A stretch of DNA of 64,000 nucleotides from Mimachlamys varia. Lineage: Eukaryota; Mollusca; Bivalvia; Pectinida; Pectinidae. The DNA lies in the NCBI GenBank assembly GCA_947623455.1, contig OX392532.1, positions 5,477,501-5,541,500 of the forward strand, given 5' to 3'. The position numbers and the translations under genes are program-made. The first letter of the stretch is position 1. Every line of letters starts with the position of its first letter. The notes below the pieces were generated by a model. The model made no database searches, had not been told where the DNA came from, and worked only from the letters and a program-made list of their open reading frames with translations. Of this stretch, positions 1 through 10,694 are shown piece after piece.

Positions 1-470
1 ATTCGCTATCAATACTTACATGTATGTTTAATTCTGAATGTCGTTTGTTGGGCTAACTTAACACAGATATCTAACTCTGTGTTAAAACATCGGTCACAAC
101 CAATGCATTTTTTCAACGAAAGCCGTGACATTGTTTGGAGCAACGTTTTATTCATATCAGATTGAGACATTTAATTTTGGAGAGGCTCCATACTTATCAA
201 ACTCTATGCTGGTTAACAAGTAGGCAGCGGTAGCTTTACAATAAGGATACATGTACCTAAACCCTATTACTTTTACTCTGACCAGGTGACTTAAACACTT
301 ACTTCAATACAGATACATTGTAAAGAAAACCACACATATATTATTAGGTTTTAAACAATATTTTATTTATTTCTAGCACAATAGCTTAGTATTGCAAAAT
401 TCACCAAATTGACGATAAATAATATTCTAAGAAAGGATGTTTTTGTAAAAAAAAAAAAACAATGAATAAC
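1..470. other. AT-rich intergenic sequence, no gene seen
   Basis: No open frame of note, RNA gene or clear repeat was recognised here. A poly-A run lies near 449-460. Confidence 0.5.
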
Positions 471-615
471 AAAGCGTCAACAAAACCATAATCCGAACTC
501 AAAATCGATTAAACTAGAAGCTAAACAGGAACAAAAGAAAGACTTACATGGAGACTCTCGTAAAAGCACAAGAGAATAATACCAGATGTTCCGGAAGGTT
601 AAGCGTCTTCTGCTT
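471..615. repeat. Dispersed repeat, copy 1
   Basis: This stretch matches 1417-1560 in the same orientation. Shared blocks include GCGTCAACAAAA, a CGAACTCAAAA-like block, ATTAAACTA, a GTGTTCC/ATGTTCC block and TAAGCGTCTTC at the end. By eye the two copies are roughly 70 percent alike. The family was not recognised. Confidence 0.55.
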
Positions 616-789
616 CATCGACGACACCCGCCATGTAAATCTTTGTCGCATTCAAGTAAACATCAAATTCTCAAAACGAGAACCGGGTATCATTGTCAAC
701 CACAACAAGTAAACACACTAATGAGCATACTCAAAAACATTTTCGTTCTTGACGTGTAATAGGAATGCTTTATCGAATTACCAGTATAA

Positions 790-915
790 TGAACAAGGAA
801 TGATAGACCAAGTTATCAATTACAATAAACAAGGAATGATAGACCAAGTTATCAATCACAATAAACAAGGAATGCTAGACCAAATGACCAATCACAATAA
901 CAAAGGATTGTTCCA
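790..915. repeat. 36-bp tandem repeat, about 3.5 copies
   Basis: The unit begins AACAAGGAATGATAGACCAA and recurs about every 36 bases. The first two copies are nearly identical; later ones diverge and the last is partial. Confidence 0.8.
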
Positions 916-1416
916 CTAAATTACCATCAAACGCAACAATAACAAACAGTAACATTGATAGGAATGCTTTTAACTAAAAATCTAAAAAAAGAGAAGTACA
1001 TGAAGACAATCTTCCCACGTTGAAATGTAAAGACAATAAATAAGACAACACACTGTTATATCGCCAAAATACATAAATAAATACATGAAAAAAAAACACC
1101 CACAGAGCATAATATCAAATTAAAGTGAAAACATAACATTTGGAATATATTGTATCGATGCAAAACAAGAGAATATAGAAATATTTTAAATAGTTACACA
1201 ACATTAACTTTATCAAACAGTAAGCACTAAATCATGTTAAACATTGAACAAAGTTTCCCTAAAACATCATCAGTCATATCAAGGTTATATTAACATTTAC
1301 ATCTCAAAACGCCATTCAATTAAAAGTTGAATTTAACTTATTGTTCTCGGCGACACTTTTCACAAACTTCTTTTAGCAACATTTTCCGAACTTGAATAAA
1401 AAGAACACAGAGTACC

Positions 1417-1560
1417 GAAGCGTCAACAAAAAAATAATCGGAACTCAAAAAACATTAAACTAAAGAGAAAAATATAAACAAGGGAAAGATTCGCACGGAT
1501 GACATTGAAAAAGTACAAGAAAATATGACCAGGTGTTCCCTTATAGTAAGCGTCTTCAGA
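1417..1560. repeat. Dispersed repeat, copy 2
   Basis: Direct-orientation homologue of 471-615. A short minus-strand open frame crosses it but has no recognisable domain and is not called as a gene. Confidence 0.55.
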
Positions 1561-2430
1561 AATAATATGATATAAGCTACTAGTAACCTGGACAAGATAT
1601 GTACTTACACTTGACATTGAAGGAGCCGTGATAGTTAACCAGGCATGACAGACGACATGAACACTCTCGCGAAACTCGAACATGTAAAAGAGATGCTATT
1701 TGTGACACAAGTGCGAAGATTCATCATAATTGGTTTGCAGAACGGTGATGTCTAAGTTTTATTTATAATAAAAGTTACAAGGTTTCTAACCGCAGAAGAT
1801 CGCAACTCAAACTTGTTCATTATTGTAAAAAGTGTCGTAACAATTAGTTAGGTGTAGTATGGTGACATATCGAATTTTATTCGTAGTAATAGTGACCTAG
1901 TTTTTGATCGCAGAAGATCGAATTGCAACCTCGTACAAGTGATGATGCGATGTTTATGGATACATGCATGAAGTCTCGTAATACATGTAACCTGTACATG
2001 TTAAGTAATGATGTCTGAAGTGCGAGGGGCGCATACCTACGGACGTACAGGCACGTACAAATCCCTTTCCCCTAGACAACCACGTTACGATAATAATAAA
2101 TAACGACAATATTATATATCAAACGGAAGATATTTGTTTCAGCATTTCATACTTTAACTCTCCTTATACAGATATTGGTTATGTTGCGCAATGAAGAAAA
2201 CGACCTGTTTAACAATGCAATAATCAAATTGAATGAATCATTCGTAAAAGCACTAGTTTTACATACAAATCACGTCATATTTGTAGATACGTAGTCAGCA
2301 TTACGTGAGCAAAACAACAGTTTGATTTTGTGGTTTAGATTAGAGTAGTTTCATTACTAAAATTAAAGTAAAATTAAATAATCAGGAAAATACAATACCA
2401 CGCCTCCCAAATACACACGCTCTCAACAAA
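1561..2430. other. Intergenic sequence, nothing recognised
   Basis: Only short local similarities are visible, such as two blocks reading CGCAGAAGATCG near 1791 and 1909. No coding exon or RNA gene was supported. Confidence 0.4.
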
Positions 2431-2439
2431 CATATACAC

Positions 2440-2512
2440 AACCACATCGCATACACCGGGAGGCCGTCCTCAAATGACCCTGGCTGTAAAAACAATCAAC
2501 CAACCAACAACA
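2440..2512 (+). repeat. 3' fragment of a tRNA-derived SINE
   Basis: The segment containing TCAAATGACCCTGGCTGTAA followed by an AACC/AACCAACC tail matches the 3' part of the fuller SINE at 27862-28090. Only the tail region is present. Confidence 0.55.
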
Positions 2513-2699
2513 TTTTGTTTTGCAAACTATGAATTAACTGTTAATATATGTCAAAGAGCACACGGAAATGACCTATATGTTGTTGTAGATATGCCTTTTG
2601 TGAATCAATAAAGGGAATGACAGCTGTAGTGTTACTTCTGTCGAAATTAGCGAAAGCTTATACAATATACAGCGGCCACTTATATGCAAAAACAACAAA

Positions 2700-3060
2700 G
2701 CTGGATATAAAATGTGAACGGCTAACAGCTCGTGAAATCAAAACATCAAAGCCTGTTGTAAAATGTGAACGGCTAACAGCTAGTGAAATCAGAATAGAAA
2801 AGCCTGTTATAAAATGTGAACGGCTTACAGCTGGTGAAATCAGAACATAATAGCCTGTGAAATCGGAACATTACAGCCTGTTATAAAATGTGAACGGCTA
2901 ACAGCTTCATTATAGCCTGTTATAAAATGAAAACGGCTAACAGCTGGTGAAATCAGAACACCATAGCCTGTTATAAAATGAAAACGGCTAACAGCTGGTG
3001 AAATCAGAACACCATAGCCTGTTATAAAATGAAAACGGCTTACAGCTGGTGAAAACAAAA
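2700..3060. repeat. About 51-bp tandem repeat, about 7 copies
   Basis: Units share AGCCTGTTATAAAATG, then GAACGGCT or AAACGGCT and AACAGCTGGTGAAATCAGAA. Spacing is about 51 bp with one shortened unit near 2910. Short open frames on both strands here are products of the repeat. Confidence 0.85.
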
Positions 3061-3693
3061 CAACATGAAATGTTACTAAATGTGAAGGGTCATTCTAGCA
3101 CCCGGATAATATTAGTTTACTATCAAAAATAGGATAGGAATAAGTAAATTGTTCCCGATAAACAACATTGTAAAATGTTCACTTCTTCCTGTAAGGTATG
3201 GCTCATATATTGGCATTCCCGTCCTTACTATTCGGACTTTGACCCTAGTGATCTTCAATACGGAATCCATATAATCTACCGAGCAAACCAGACGGAATTC
3301 TACAGCAAAACACAAGACGAGTGGACTAAACCTCAGAGACCTTAAACATCATCTTGTGCAGCGTATTTGATCAAACTTAATAAATATTTCCCGTGGATTT
3401 AACAGGATCATACATGTAATTACAAGCTGTTTGACCTTGACTAAGATCTGCTGATCATTTGGTAATAACTAGTTTCTATGTATTAATAATACTTCATGTA
3501 ACACAGTGCAAATATCATTGGATAAAAACATAAAAAGTAGCGTTTTGATACAAATGCAGAATTTTCTAAATCAAAACAAATATGAGATTTCAATATGTTG
3601 TATAAACATTATATGTTATTTCAACTATCTTTTTCATTTTCAGTTTTTGTAGTACTTACTTGATAACTGTACAAATGACTAGTCACTTACATC
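3061..3693. other. 3' flank of the zinc-finger gene
   Basis: AT-rich sequence lying downstream of the zinc-finger stop codon on the minus strand, so part is presumably 3' UTR. No further exon or repeat was recognised. Confidence 0.4.
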
Positions 3694-6600
3694 TTATATT
3701 AAACTGCTGTGAAATCTGTTCATGTGTCTAACTAGCTGCCCTCCGTTCTTGAACTTAGCCTTGCATATGGTACACACTTCCAATGTCTCCAGACTGTGTG
3801 TCTTATGATGCCTGTGTAAAGCACTCTTCCAGGTAAATGCTGAATCACAACGGTCACATTTGTACGGTTTGTCACCTGTGTGTGTCCTGTAGTGATCATC
3901 GTGGTTGTGACGATATGCAAATGACTTTCCACATACATTGCACGTGAAAGGTCGCTCACCAGTATGCACCCGCATGTGGGATTTCAAAGATTCCAAATAC
4001 GGGAACCTCTTCCCACATGTTTTACAACTGTATGGAAGTTTGCCAGAATGCGCCATCATATGAATTCTCAACCCACTAGCGAAAGGAAAGGTCTTATCAC
4101 AAAGTTCGCATTTGTATTTCAAGTTTCTTGCTTCCTTCTCTTTCTTTGATTTTGTCATTAACTCATCCGGACGAAAGTGAAGTGCATATATGTCCATAGC
4201 ATCCTTCGAATGAATGCGTAAATGAACCTTCAGACCTATGGATGAAACAAAGCCCCTTCCACATATTTTACATTTCAGTCTGTCTCCATTTACACCAGAA
4301 ACATCAGAAGATCCATTTACACTGGATGTTCCTATTTGAAGATTCTCCCCAGTCCAGTTGATAACCGCAAACTCATTAGTGTCCAATGGTATCATTTTGG
4401 TATCGGTGTGACAATGATCGTCCCCACTGTTAGATTGATTAGTTGGGTCTTTGGTCGAACCAGTGGAAGAATATTCCATTGAATCAGTAGCGTTAACACT
4501 GTTCGGAATAATCATCGAATCGCTGTCTTCGCATTCCTTTTTTATGTCAATAAATAAGCCTTCAGGAAGTGGTATATCCGATTTATTTTCATCTTCAACT
4601 TCATTTGTCCCCTCAGAATAATCTTCCTCGCGACCATTAGAGTTAGCCGACGCAATGAACTGATCGCATGGAGCTACAGGTCTTCTTGAGTCCGATTCTG
4701 AATTAATAGACCCATGAAGACATATTTTGCTGGGCTTGTTTTGTTCCTCCACTACGCCACTTCCAGAGAGCGAATCATCAGTAAACACATGTGTATTACC
4801 TTTCAACTCGTTAGAAGGTAATAAGATTGAACCTTTTAGCAAAGTTTCGGCAGTGTCAGATGAAGTTTCCAAGAAAGGCGATGATTCGGTGCGTGTAGCC
4901 GATACATTCAAGGAAGGCGTTTCTTTGTGATGTTTATCGTTGTGATAGACTAGTGTTTCCAAATTTGCAAAAACAGCCTGACAGTCGTTACATTTGTAAA
5001 TGATAGATTTGACTAATTTACAAGTTTTCTTTTCTATGTGACCAGCCCAGTCGCTTCGACGACGGAAATCTTTCCCACAAACATCACACTGAAATGGTTT
5101 TTTAACAGAGTGTGTTTTTACATGACGATGAAACGCACATCTCCAAGCAAACGATGCATCACATAGATTGCATACATATGGTTTGATTCCATCGTGTGAT
5201 CTGACATGATCATCTAATAAGCTTTTAACTTTAAATGCTTTTGAACAAATATTGCATTGGAATGGTCTGATATTGGTATGAACCCTTGAGTGTACGATTA
5301 AATCCGTTCTCCGCGAAAATGACTTGTTACATATCTCACAAGTGTGAGCACTTCCTTCCAAGTGTTTCCGCACGTGAATATGATAGTAGGATATGTTCAA
5401 AGTTTTACCACAAACTTCACAGCATACCAGATTGCTGCTGGACTTGGCTTTGTCAGAGGGTTTCATGGACTGGCCAACAGTTTCGATCACAGCATCCATT
5501 GAAACTGTTACTTGGTGTTTCTGATGTTCTAATGTATCAACCTCACTTTCACATGATGTTTGTTTTTCAGTTCCTTGATGTGTTCGTTCTTCAATCTTTG
5601 ATGCAAAATAGTTACTTGACCCACCCCCAGATAAACAGGGTTTGGCCAACTTTCTCTCGTTAAGCTTCTTACTGAGCAAACGTTGCAAGTCTTGGTTTAA
5701 ATGCAGCCTCTTTCCTTTAACATAGCGAAGCTTGCCAGAATCTGGATCTGTTTCTTCCTCTCCCGTTGTATTTGTTATAACTGTCTCCATCTGACCCTCG
5801 TTTGATGTTATGTACATAGTGGGCGTGTCTGTCGTGTTCTCGTCAAGAGCTTGATGTTCATCATTCACAAACACGTCGACTGGCTCTTGTTTTATTTCCA
5901 CTGCATTAGTGTCGGTTTTGTGATTTTCATTGGATTCAGTTTGGTCATTATCGTTATGTTTTTTAGATCGTTGTAGCCTGAGTATTCGACCGTTTCGAGG
6001 TGAAGTATGCTCCTTTTTGTGTTTTACAAAGTGTTTCTTGTTGGTGAAAATAGCCTTACAATTTTCAAAATCACATTGATAATGATTATCATACAAATGT
6101 GTCCTCTCGTGCTTTGTGAGATCGTGTTTTCGCCAACATTCAAACGTACATACAGAACACGAGTGTGGCTTTGGTCCGGAGGAGTGAAGCTGCTTATGTC
6201 TACTGAGGGCACATCTCCAAGAGAACCTGGCATCACAAACATTACACTGATATGGTTTGTCTCCTTTATGTGCTCTAGCGTGATCCTGCTGAAGACCTCT
6301 TGTTGCAAATCCTTTTCCACATGTACTGCAGAGGAATGGCTTCTCCCCCGTGTGAGACCTGTAATGGACTTTGAGTGCTTCCCGTTGAGCGAAATCTTTA
6401 TCACACAAGGAGCACTTGAATGGTTTTTCTCCACTGTGTATTCGTAAGTGAGCATCTAGATTGTGTACACTCTTTCCACAAATATCACAAGTGCATGGAT
6501 GGGGCTTTAGCTTTTGACCGTTTAGTAACGTTGGTTTTATAATGCTTTCCATAGATTTGGCAAGAGCAGAATTGATTGCCTGACATTGAATCTGTTCTAA

Positions 6601-7578
6601 AATTGTCTCAGATTCACCACCAAGACTATTTCCGCCTGTTTCTTGTGGTTTAGATACTTCTTGAAAAAACTCATCATTGCTGTCTTCGTCAGAAGCATTT
6701 GTGCTTTCTACATCTGAGACCTTCATGATATTTCCTATCAATTCGGAAGCCTTTACCTTATCATCACTTGAGAGGACAATCCCAAGACTATCTCCTATTT
6801 TGTTATTGTTTTCACACTGAGATTGCACCATAGCACAAACAATTTTTGAAATTTCCTGATGTTTTTGTTTGACTTTTTCGGTCACAATACCATTTTCTTT
6901 CTTTCTTTCTCTTTCCTGTCGATCGTGAGCTTTCATGTGAATCTGATATAGATTTTTCTTTTCAAATAGTTCTTCACAAATATCACACTTGAATGTTTGC
7001 TGTGATAAATGTATTTCTTTGAGATGCCTTGACAGGTTCCAATTACTGTTGAATTTTCTATGACAAAGATGACACGAGAATGCCTGTCCACCAGTCTTGT
7101 GACTTTTCTGATGTCTGTAGAATGCCCTGTACCACGTGAAATCCTTGCCACATCTGTCGCATACATAAGGTCTCTGTCCTGCATGTGCTGCCATATGGTC
7201 ATGATAGATTATCTTTTGCGTGAATTCCTTCCTGCAAGTCGCACATTTATACAACTTTGCCTTGTTTTCCATATTTTCGTGCATCCTCTCATGTTTGATA
7301 AGCCATGTCTTGCTGGTAAACTTAAACCTACATGTTTTGCAATTGTACTGCTTCTTTTCTTTGGTGACTTTCCATTTCCCTCCTACATTGTGGTTCTGTG
7401 TGTAGTAAGGGGGTGTAGAAGGTCCAGCTGGAGACACATCCCTGCTTTGTTTTCGTTTCACATCTTTTTCTGGAGACATTTGATTTTCTTCATCTTGATC
7501 AGAAATAAGACTTAGTTCATCCTCATCTAAATTGATTGGTTCAGTTTTTACCTCAATATTATATTCTGTTTCCATCAT
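3694..7578 (-). CDS. Multi-C2H2 zinc-finger protein (23 fingers in four clusters)
   Basis: Single uninterrupted frame of 1294 residues, probably a nuclear DNA-binding transcription regulator. Fingers fall in four clusters: about residues 80-218 (5 fingers), 362-524 (6), 719-884 (6) and 1101-1290 (6), most with CX2C-X12-HX3-5H spacing. TGEKP-type linkers are clearest in clusters 2 and 4 and are often degenerate. Each cluster carries a similar finger with an aromatic FxW core (FTWYRAF, FSWRCAL, FAWRCAF, FTWKSAL), suggesting cluster-level duplication. One finger in cluster 3 ends in Cys rather than His. The spacers are acidic, Ser/Thr-rich and probably disordered. They carry psi-K-x-E SUMO-type motifs (VKTE near residue 11, IKQE near 563, and an IKKE motif before cluster 4). 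The start is the first ATG of the frame, immediately followed by a second ATG. The orthologue was not identified, so no target is proposed. The intact length argues against a pseudogene. Confidence 0.95.
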   Translation of the reverse strand: MMETEYNIEVKTEPINLDEDELSLISDQDEENQMSPEKDVKRKQSRDVSPAGPSTPPYYTQNHNVGGKWKVTKEKKQYNCKTCRFKFTSKTWLIKHERMHENMENKAKLYKCATCRKEFTQKIIYHDHMAAHAGQRPYVCDRCGKDFTWYRAFYRHQKSHKTGGQAFSCHLCHRKFNSNWNLSRHLKEIHLSQQTFKCDICEELFEKKNLYQIHMKAHDRQERERKKENGIVTEKVKQKHQEISKIVCAMVQSQCENNNKIGDSLGIVLSSDDKVKASELIGNIMKVSDVESTNASDEDSNDEFFQEVSKPQETGGNSLGGESETILEQIQCQAINSALAKSMESIIKPTLLNGQKLKPHPCTCDICGKSVHNLDAHLRIHSGEKPFKCSLCDKDFAQREALKVHYRSHTGEKPFLCSTCGKGFATRGLQQDHARAHKGDKPYQCNVCDARFSWRCALSRHKQLHSSGPKPHSCSVCTFECWRKHDLTKHERTHLYDNHYQCDFENCKAIFTNKKHFVKHKKEHTSPRNGRILRLQRSKKHNDNDQTESNENHKTDTNAVEIKQEPVDVFVNDEHQALDENTTDTPTMYITSNEGQMETVITNTTGEEETDPDSGKLRYVKGKRLHLNQDLQRLLSKKLNERKLAKPCLSGGGSSNYFASKIEERTHQGTEKQTSCESEVDTLEHQKHQVTVSMDAVIETVGQSMKPSDKAKSSSNLVCCEVCGKTLNISYYHIHVRKHLEGSAHTCEICNKSFSRRTDLIVHSRVHTNIRPFQCNICSKAFKVKSLLDDHVRSHDGIKPYVCNLCDASFAWRCAFHRHVKTHSVKKPFQCDVCGKDFRRRSDWAGHIEKKTCKLVKSIIYKCNDCQAVFANLETLVYHNDKHHKETPSLNVSATRTESSPFLETSSDTAETLLKGSILLPSNELKGNTHVFTDDSLSGSGVVEEQNKPSKICLHGSINSESDSRRPVAPCDQFIASANSNGREEDYSEGTNEVEDENKSDIPLPEGLFIDIKKECEDSDSMIIPNSVNATDSMEYSSTGSTKDPTNQSNSGDDHCHTDTKMIPLDTNEFAVINWTGENLQIGTSSVNGSSDVSGVNGDRLKCKICGRGFVSSIGLKVHLRIHSKDAMDIYALHFRPDELMTKSKKEKEARNLKYKCELCDKTFPFASGLRIHMMAHSGKLPYSCKTCGKRFPYLESLKSHMRVHTGERPFTCNVCGKSFAYRHNHDDHYRTHTGDKPYKCDRCDSAFTWKSALHRHHKTHSLETLEVCTICKAKFKNGGQLVRHMNRFHSSLI

Positions 7579-7601
7579 ACTATTGGTTTATTTTTCTCCA
7601 T
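7575..7601 (-). promoter_or_regulatory. Possible upstream ORF overlapping the zinc-finger start
   Basis: On the minus strand an ATG just upstream opens an eight-codon frame (MEKNKPIV) whose TGA stop overlaps the zinc-finger start in the string ATGATGG. If this ATG lies in the mRNA leader, the arrangement would allow reinitiation or repression. Whether it is transcribed is unknown. Confidence 0.35.
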
Positions 7602-8340
7602 TGTATATTTGTCTTTGTCAAGCTACATTACATTGTTTCCATTACCTGGTAGACATCTTGGTTCTTTATTCTCGGACTAAAATATCTGGAAAACACAAGA
7701 TGAAAAGTGTCAACATATTTCATGTACAAAAGTACAAAGGTTGATTGGCATTAGGAGCAATCAATTAAATAATACTAGAAAACATAAATTTTCCACAGAA
7801 TAATATGATTGAGTCTTGAATCTTTTTAATGATTGCGTGGTGGAAATGGTCATGCTGGCAGTATTCATGGAATTTACACATTCCACGTGTATTTAACACT
7901 TATGTGTTGATGTTTCAGAATTAAGAAGTACACAATTTGAAATCATGCAGAACTAGTTTAATTTTACTTATGAATTCATAAATTTAAGATGTTTTACACA
8001 CCTGAACCTTCTACTTCTACATTACTTTAGAATTTTGTATTCCCACCTTTTGGCCCCTAGCATCACTGAAGAGTCCTAGGGGACGAAACAGCTGTGTGAT
8101 GCAGTTTAATTCATTTTTTGGCATACTGTATCAATTACAAAATTTAATTAAAAGGTGCACCATATGTGTGTGTTATGTCATCTTCCATACTGAAAATTTC
8201 CATATTTAAAGTATTTTATTATTATGGTACACTTTTAACTATTAGATATCATTTCATAGGTAATATGACATATTGTATATCGAATGTATATGAGAATCAC
8301 TTGTACATTGATAACAAGCTATATGTGTAATTGCATAATT
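7602..8340. other. 5' flank of the zinc-finger gene
   Basis: No coding exon was recognised. A short hairpin with arms CCCCTAG and CTAGGGG lies near 8056-8081, inside a block ending ACGAAACAGCTGTGTG that may be the tail of an old repeat. The promoter could not be placed. Confidence 0.35.
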
Positions 8341-8365
8341 CTGAGGCAACATGATCTGGAAAGAG

Positions 8366-8790
8366 ACAAGAGGTGCCTGGGCCTTAATGGTCATGATCAT
8401 TTGACTATAAAAGACCTGTCGTCTATGTTTCGTTGGTTATTGCGAAGTTGTACGAGGATCAATGAACAAACTTGGTATCCCTTCATCCCAACATGCTACC
8501 AGCTACCTAGGGCCTTTCAGTTAATGAGAGGTTGCTTGAAGATTTTAAACACATTTGACACCTATGAACTTGAAAGTGGGTCAAAGTCATTCAAATGAAC
8601 AAACTTGGTAACCCTTCATCCCAGCATATTACAGACCAAAATCAGTATCCTAGGATTTTCAGTTAGAAGAAGGTTTTTTGAAAAATTTAAGACATTTTAC
8701 CCCTGTAACACTGAAAGTACGTTAATGTCATTCATTTGAATAAACTTGGTAGCCCTTGGCTTCATCCCATGATGCACCTCCCCAAACCAC
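8366..8790 (-). mobile_element. Old Helentron/pearl-like element with three diverged core repeats
   Basis: The left boundary, ACAAGAGGTGCCTGGGCCTT then AATGGTCA, is the reverse complement of the 3' terminus of the 19189-21763 element. It is followed by about three diverged units 133-140 bp apart, each containing AACTTGGTA and CTTCATCCCA, the complement of the 145-bp core of that element. It is therefore a degraded minus-strand copy of the same superfamily. Its 5' end was not located and may lie beyond 8790. Confidence 0.65.
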
Positions 8791-9798
8791 CGGAAACTGG
8801 CCTTACATAATCACACAGAGTCACTACGCTGCCACCAAATGTAACGTGCAGGCGGTCACCCACCCTACTTAACTGACCACGCTCACCGATGCTTAACTAG
8901 CGTGAACGAGTCACCAGGTTTTTCCGCATGGCTGAAAAAGCTAGCCTGCCAGTTAGGCAGTATTTCCCCTTAATATACCTAGCTGAACATTACAAAAAGA
9001 TCAGTTGGTGAAGATACATGTATTGTGTGTAGTTTAAAATTAGCTGTAATGTTGAAATAATTTCCGAATTTGTTTTTTCGTCACCGTTTTTAACAAAAAA
9101 TCTGTAGGTTCGGGACTGAAAAAACAGATACCTGGTACATGTATACATTATATAGGGTCATGTTAGTGGAAAAACATCTATTTTTATTTTTTAATGCATA
9201 TTTGTATTATCAAAGTATCCAACTCTGTTTCCTTCTTTTGTTTCATGATCTTTCCTAATATGAAAACAAACTCATAGTTTTTTTATTAGATAGGCCGTAG
9301 CCTATAAAATCATACTTATTCTCAGACAACATTAACTTGCAGTAATAGTGCAGACAACATTAACTTGTAGTACATGTACATTTGTATATCCCCATTTAAT
9401 CAGCAATTAATAAACGAGTCGCTAAAAATTATACATGTATCATAAGGGAGGAATTCTGACTCAGTTTATTTGACTCATTGCCATGGGTTCTACAAGATTG
9501 GAGAGGTCAACAGCACCAATTTGTAGTAGGACATGGAACTTTTTTGGTACTAAGTACACATTTTTTTTAAATGAAACTTCACCAGATGGTGTAATATATA
9601 TGTATTAATCGAGGATTAAAATGATGTGTTTTGAAGATAAACTATGTACATTTATCTATGGTGCCGAAAATATCCTATGGCACACCTATGGCGTATTTTC
9701 TCCTAGGGTGTATTTTAGTGTGACCGCATGGAATTGGGAAAACGGTACGTGTCAAAATCTCCAAGAATGTACCGTTTAAATTTGCAATTGCTGAGCTT
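8791..9798. other. Intergenic sequence, nothing recognised
   Basis: A short direct repeat (AGACAACATTAACTTG, twice near 9326 and 9352) is the only internal structure noted. The GC-richer block at 8800-8970 resembles no tRNA or known gene. Confidence 0.35.
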
Positions 9799-9807
9799 TG
9801 AAATTCC

Positions 9808-10087
9808 TAGTCCAAAGGGTTCTGGCTCTCTGACCTGCTAAATATTTTGACAACAGGCAGGTGCATCAGGAAACTGGTTATTTTTTAGAAATGGTAATTA
9901 TAAATGTGTAGGTTAGTAGAAAAATATCTGTTCTTTCCATCGATACTTAATTTATATGTGATCGAAAATGTTTTATGTTATAAAACACGGCTTAAACAGG
10001 TGACCCGTGCACGGGTCAGTAAAATTTCCACTTTTTTACTAAGCAAAAATTCCTTAGCGGGTCAGAGAGTCAGAACCCTTCGGACTA
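9808..10087. mobile_element. 280-bp MITE with 9-bp target duplication (MULE-like)
   Basis: Terminal inverted repeats of about 34 bp start TAGTCC(A/G)AAGGGTTCT and end with the complement (AGAACCCTTCGGACTA). The element is flanked on both sides by TGAAATTCC (9799-9807 and 10088-10096), a perfect 9-bp target site duplication. That length fits Mutator-like elements. It has no coding capacity. Related ends occur at 12573 and 14099. Confidence 0.85.
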
Positions 10088-10204
10088 TGAAATTCCATAC
10101 AACTGATCAATGGTTGTAAGGCAATCTAATCAATGCACAGCTTTTACAAAGCTTTAGCAGGAATTTCCTCTGGCCTGGACACCACACTTACATATATATA
10201 TAGA

Positions 10205-10694
10205 CAGGTCTGGGAAAACCGCAAATTAGTGTATAATACGCCAATCGGCCTATAATACGCCAATTGGGGTATGGATTTGTTACTAAAAATAGCCAGTCAC
10301 TTTAAACTTCACTTTTTCATTGTTTCTTTACAAGTCGCATTTATTTAGGGATGAAACATTATGGAAATACAAAAATGATATTTATTTGCGTGCGGGAAAG
10401 TACAGAAAATAGATCCAACACTTCCGGTCTATATGGCCTATGTTACGATGGTAAAGTTACTACCGCGGCGATTGTTACATCAAGTTTCTAAGTTGCAAAT
10501 GATTCAATTAAACATCTTTCAGCAAAATATTATTTATACTATCATAAATTAATGCGACTTAAATTGGACAGAAAATTTGAAAAATATGAGTTTAAAGTGA
10601 TTTGGGCTATTTTTAGTAACAAATACATACCCAAATTGGCGTATAATAGGCCGATTGGCGTATTATACGCCGATTTGCGGTTTTCCTCGACCTG
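10205..10694. mobile_element. Palindromic MITE with about 105-bp arms
   Basis: The left arm (10205-10308) runs from CAGGTCTGGGAAAACCGCAA through repeated TATAATACGCCAAT blocks to TTACTAAAAATAGCC. The right arm (10588-10694) is its inverted copy, ending GCGGTTTTCCTCGACCTG. No open frame lies inside. Confidence 0.85.
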
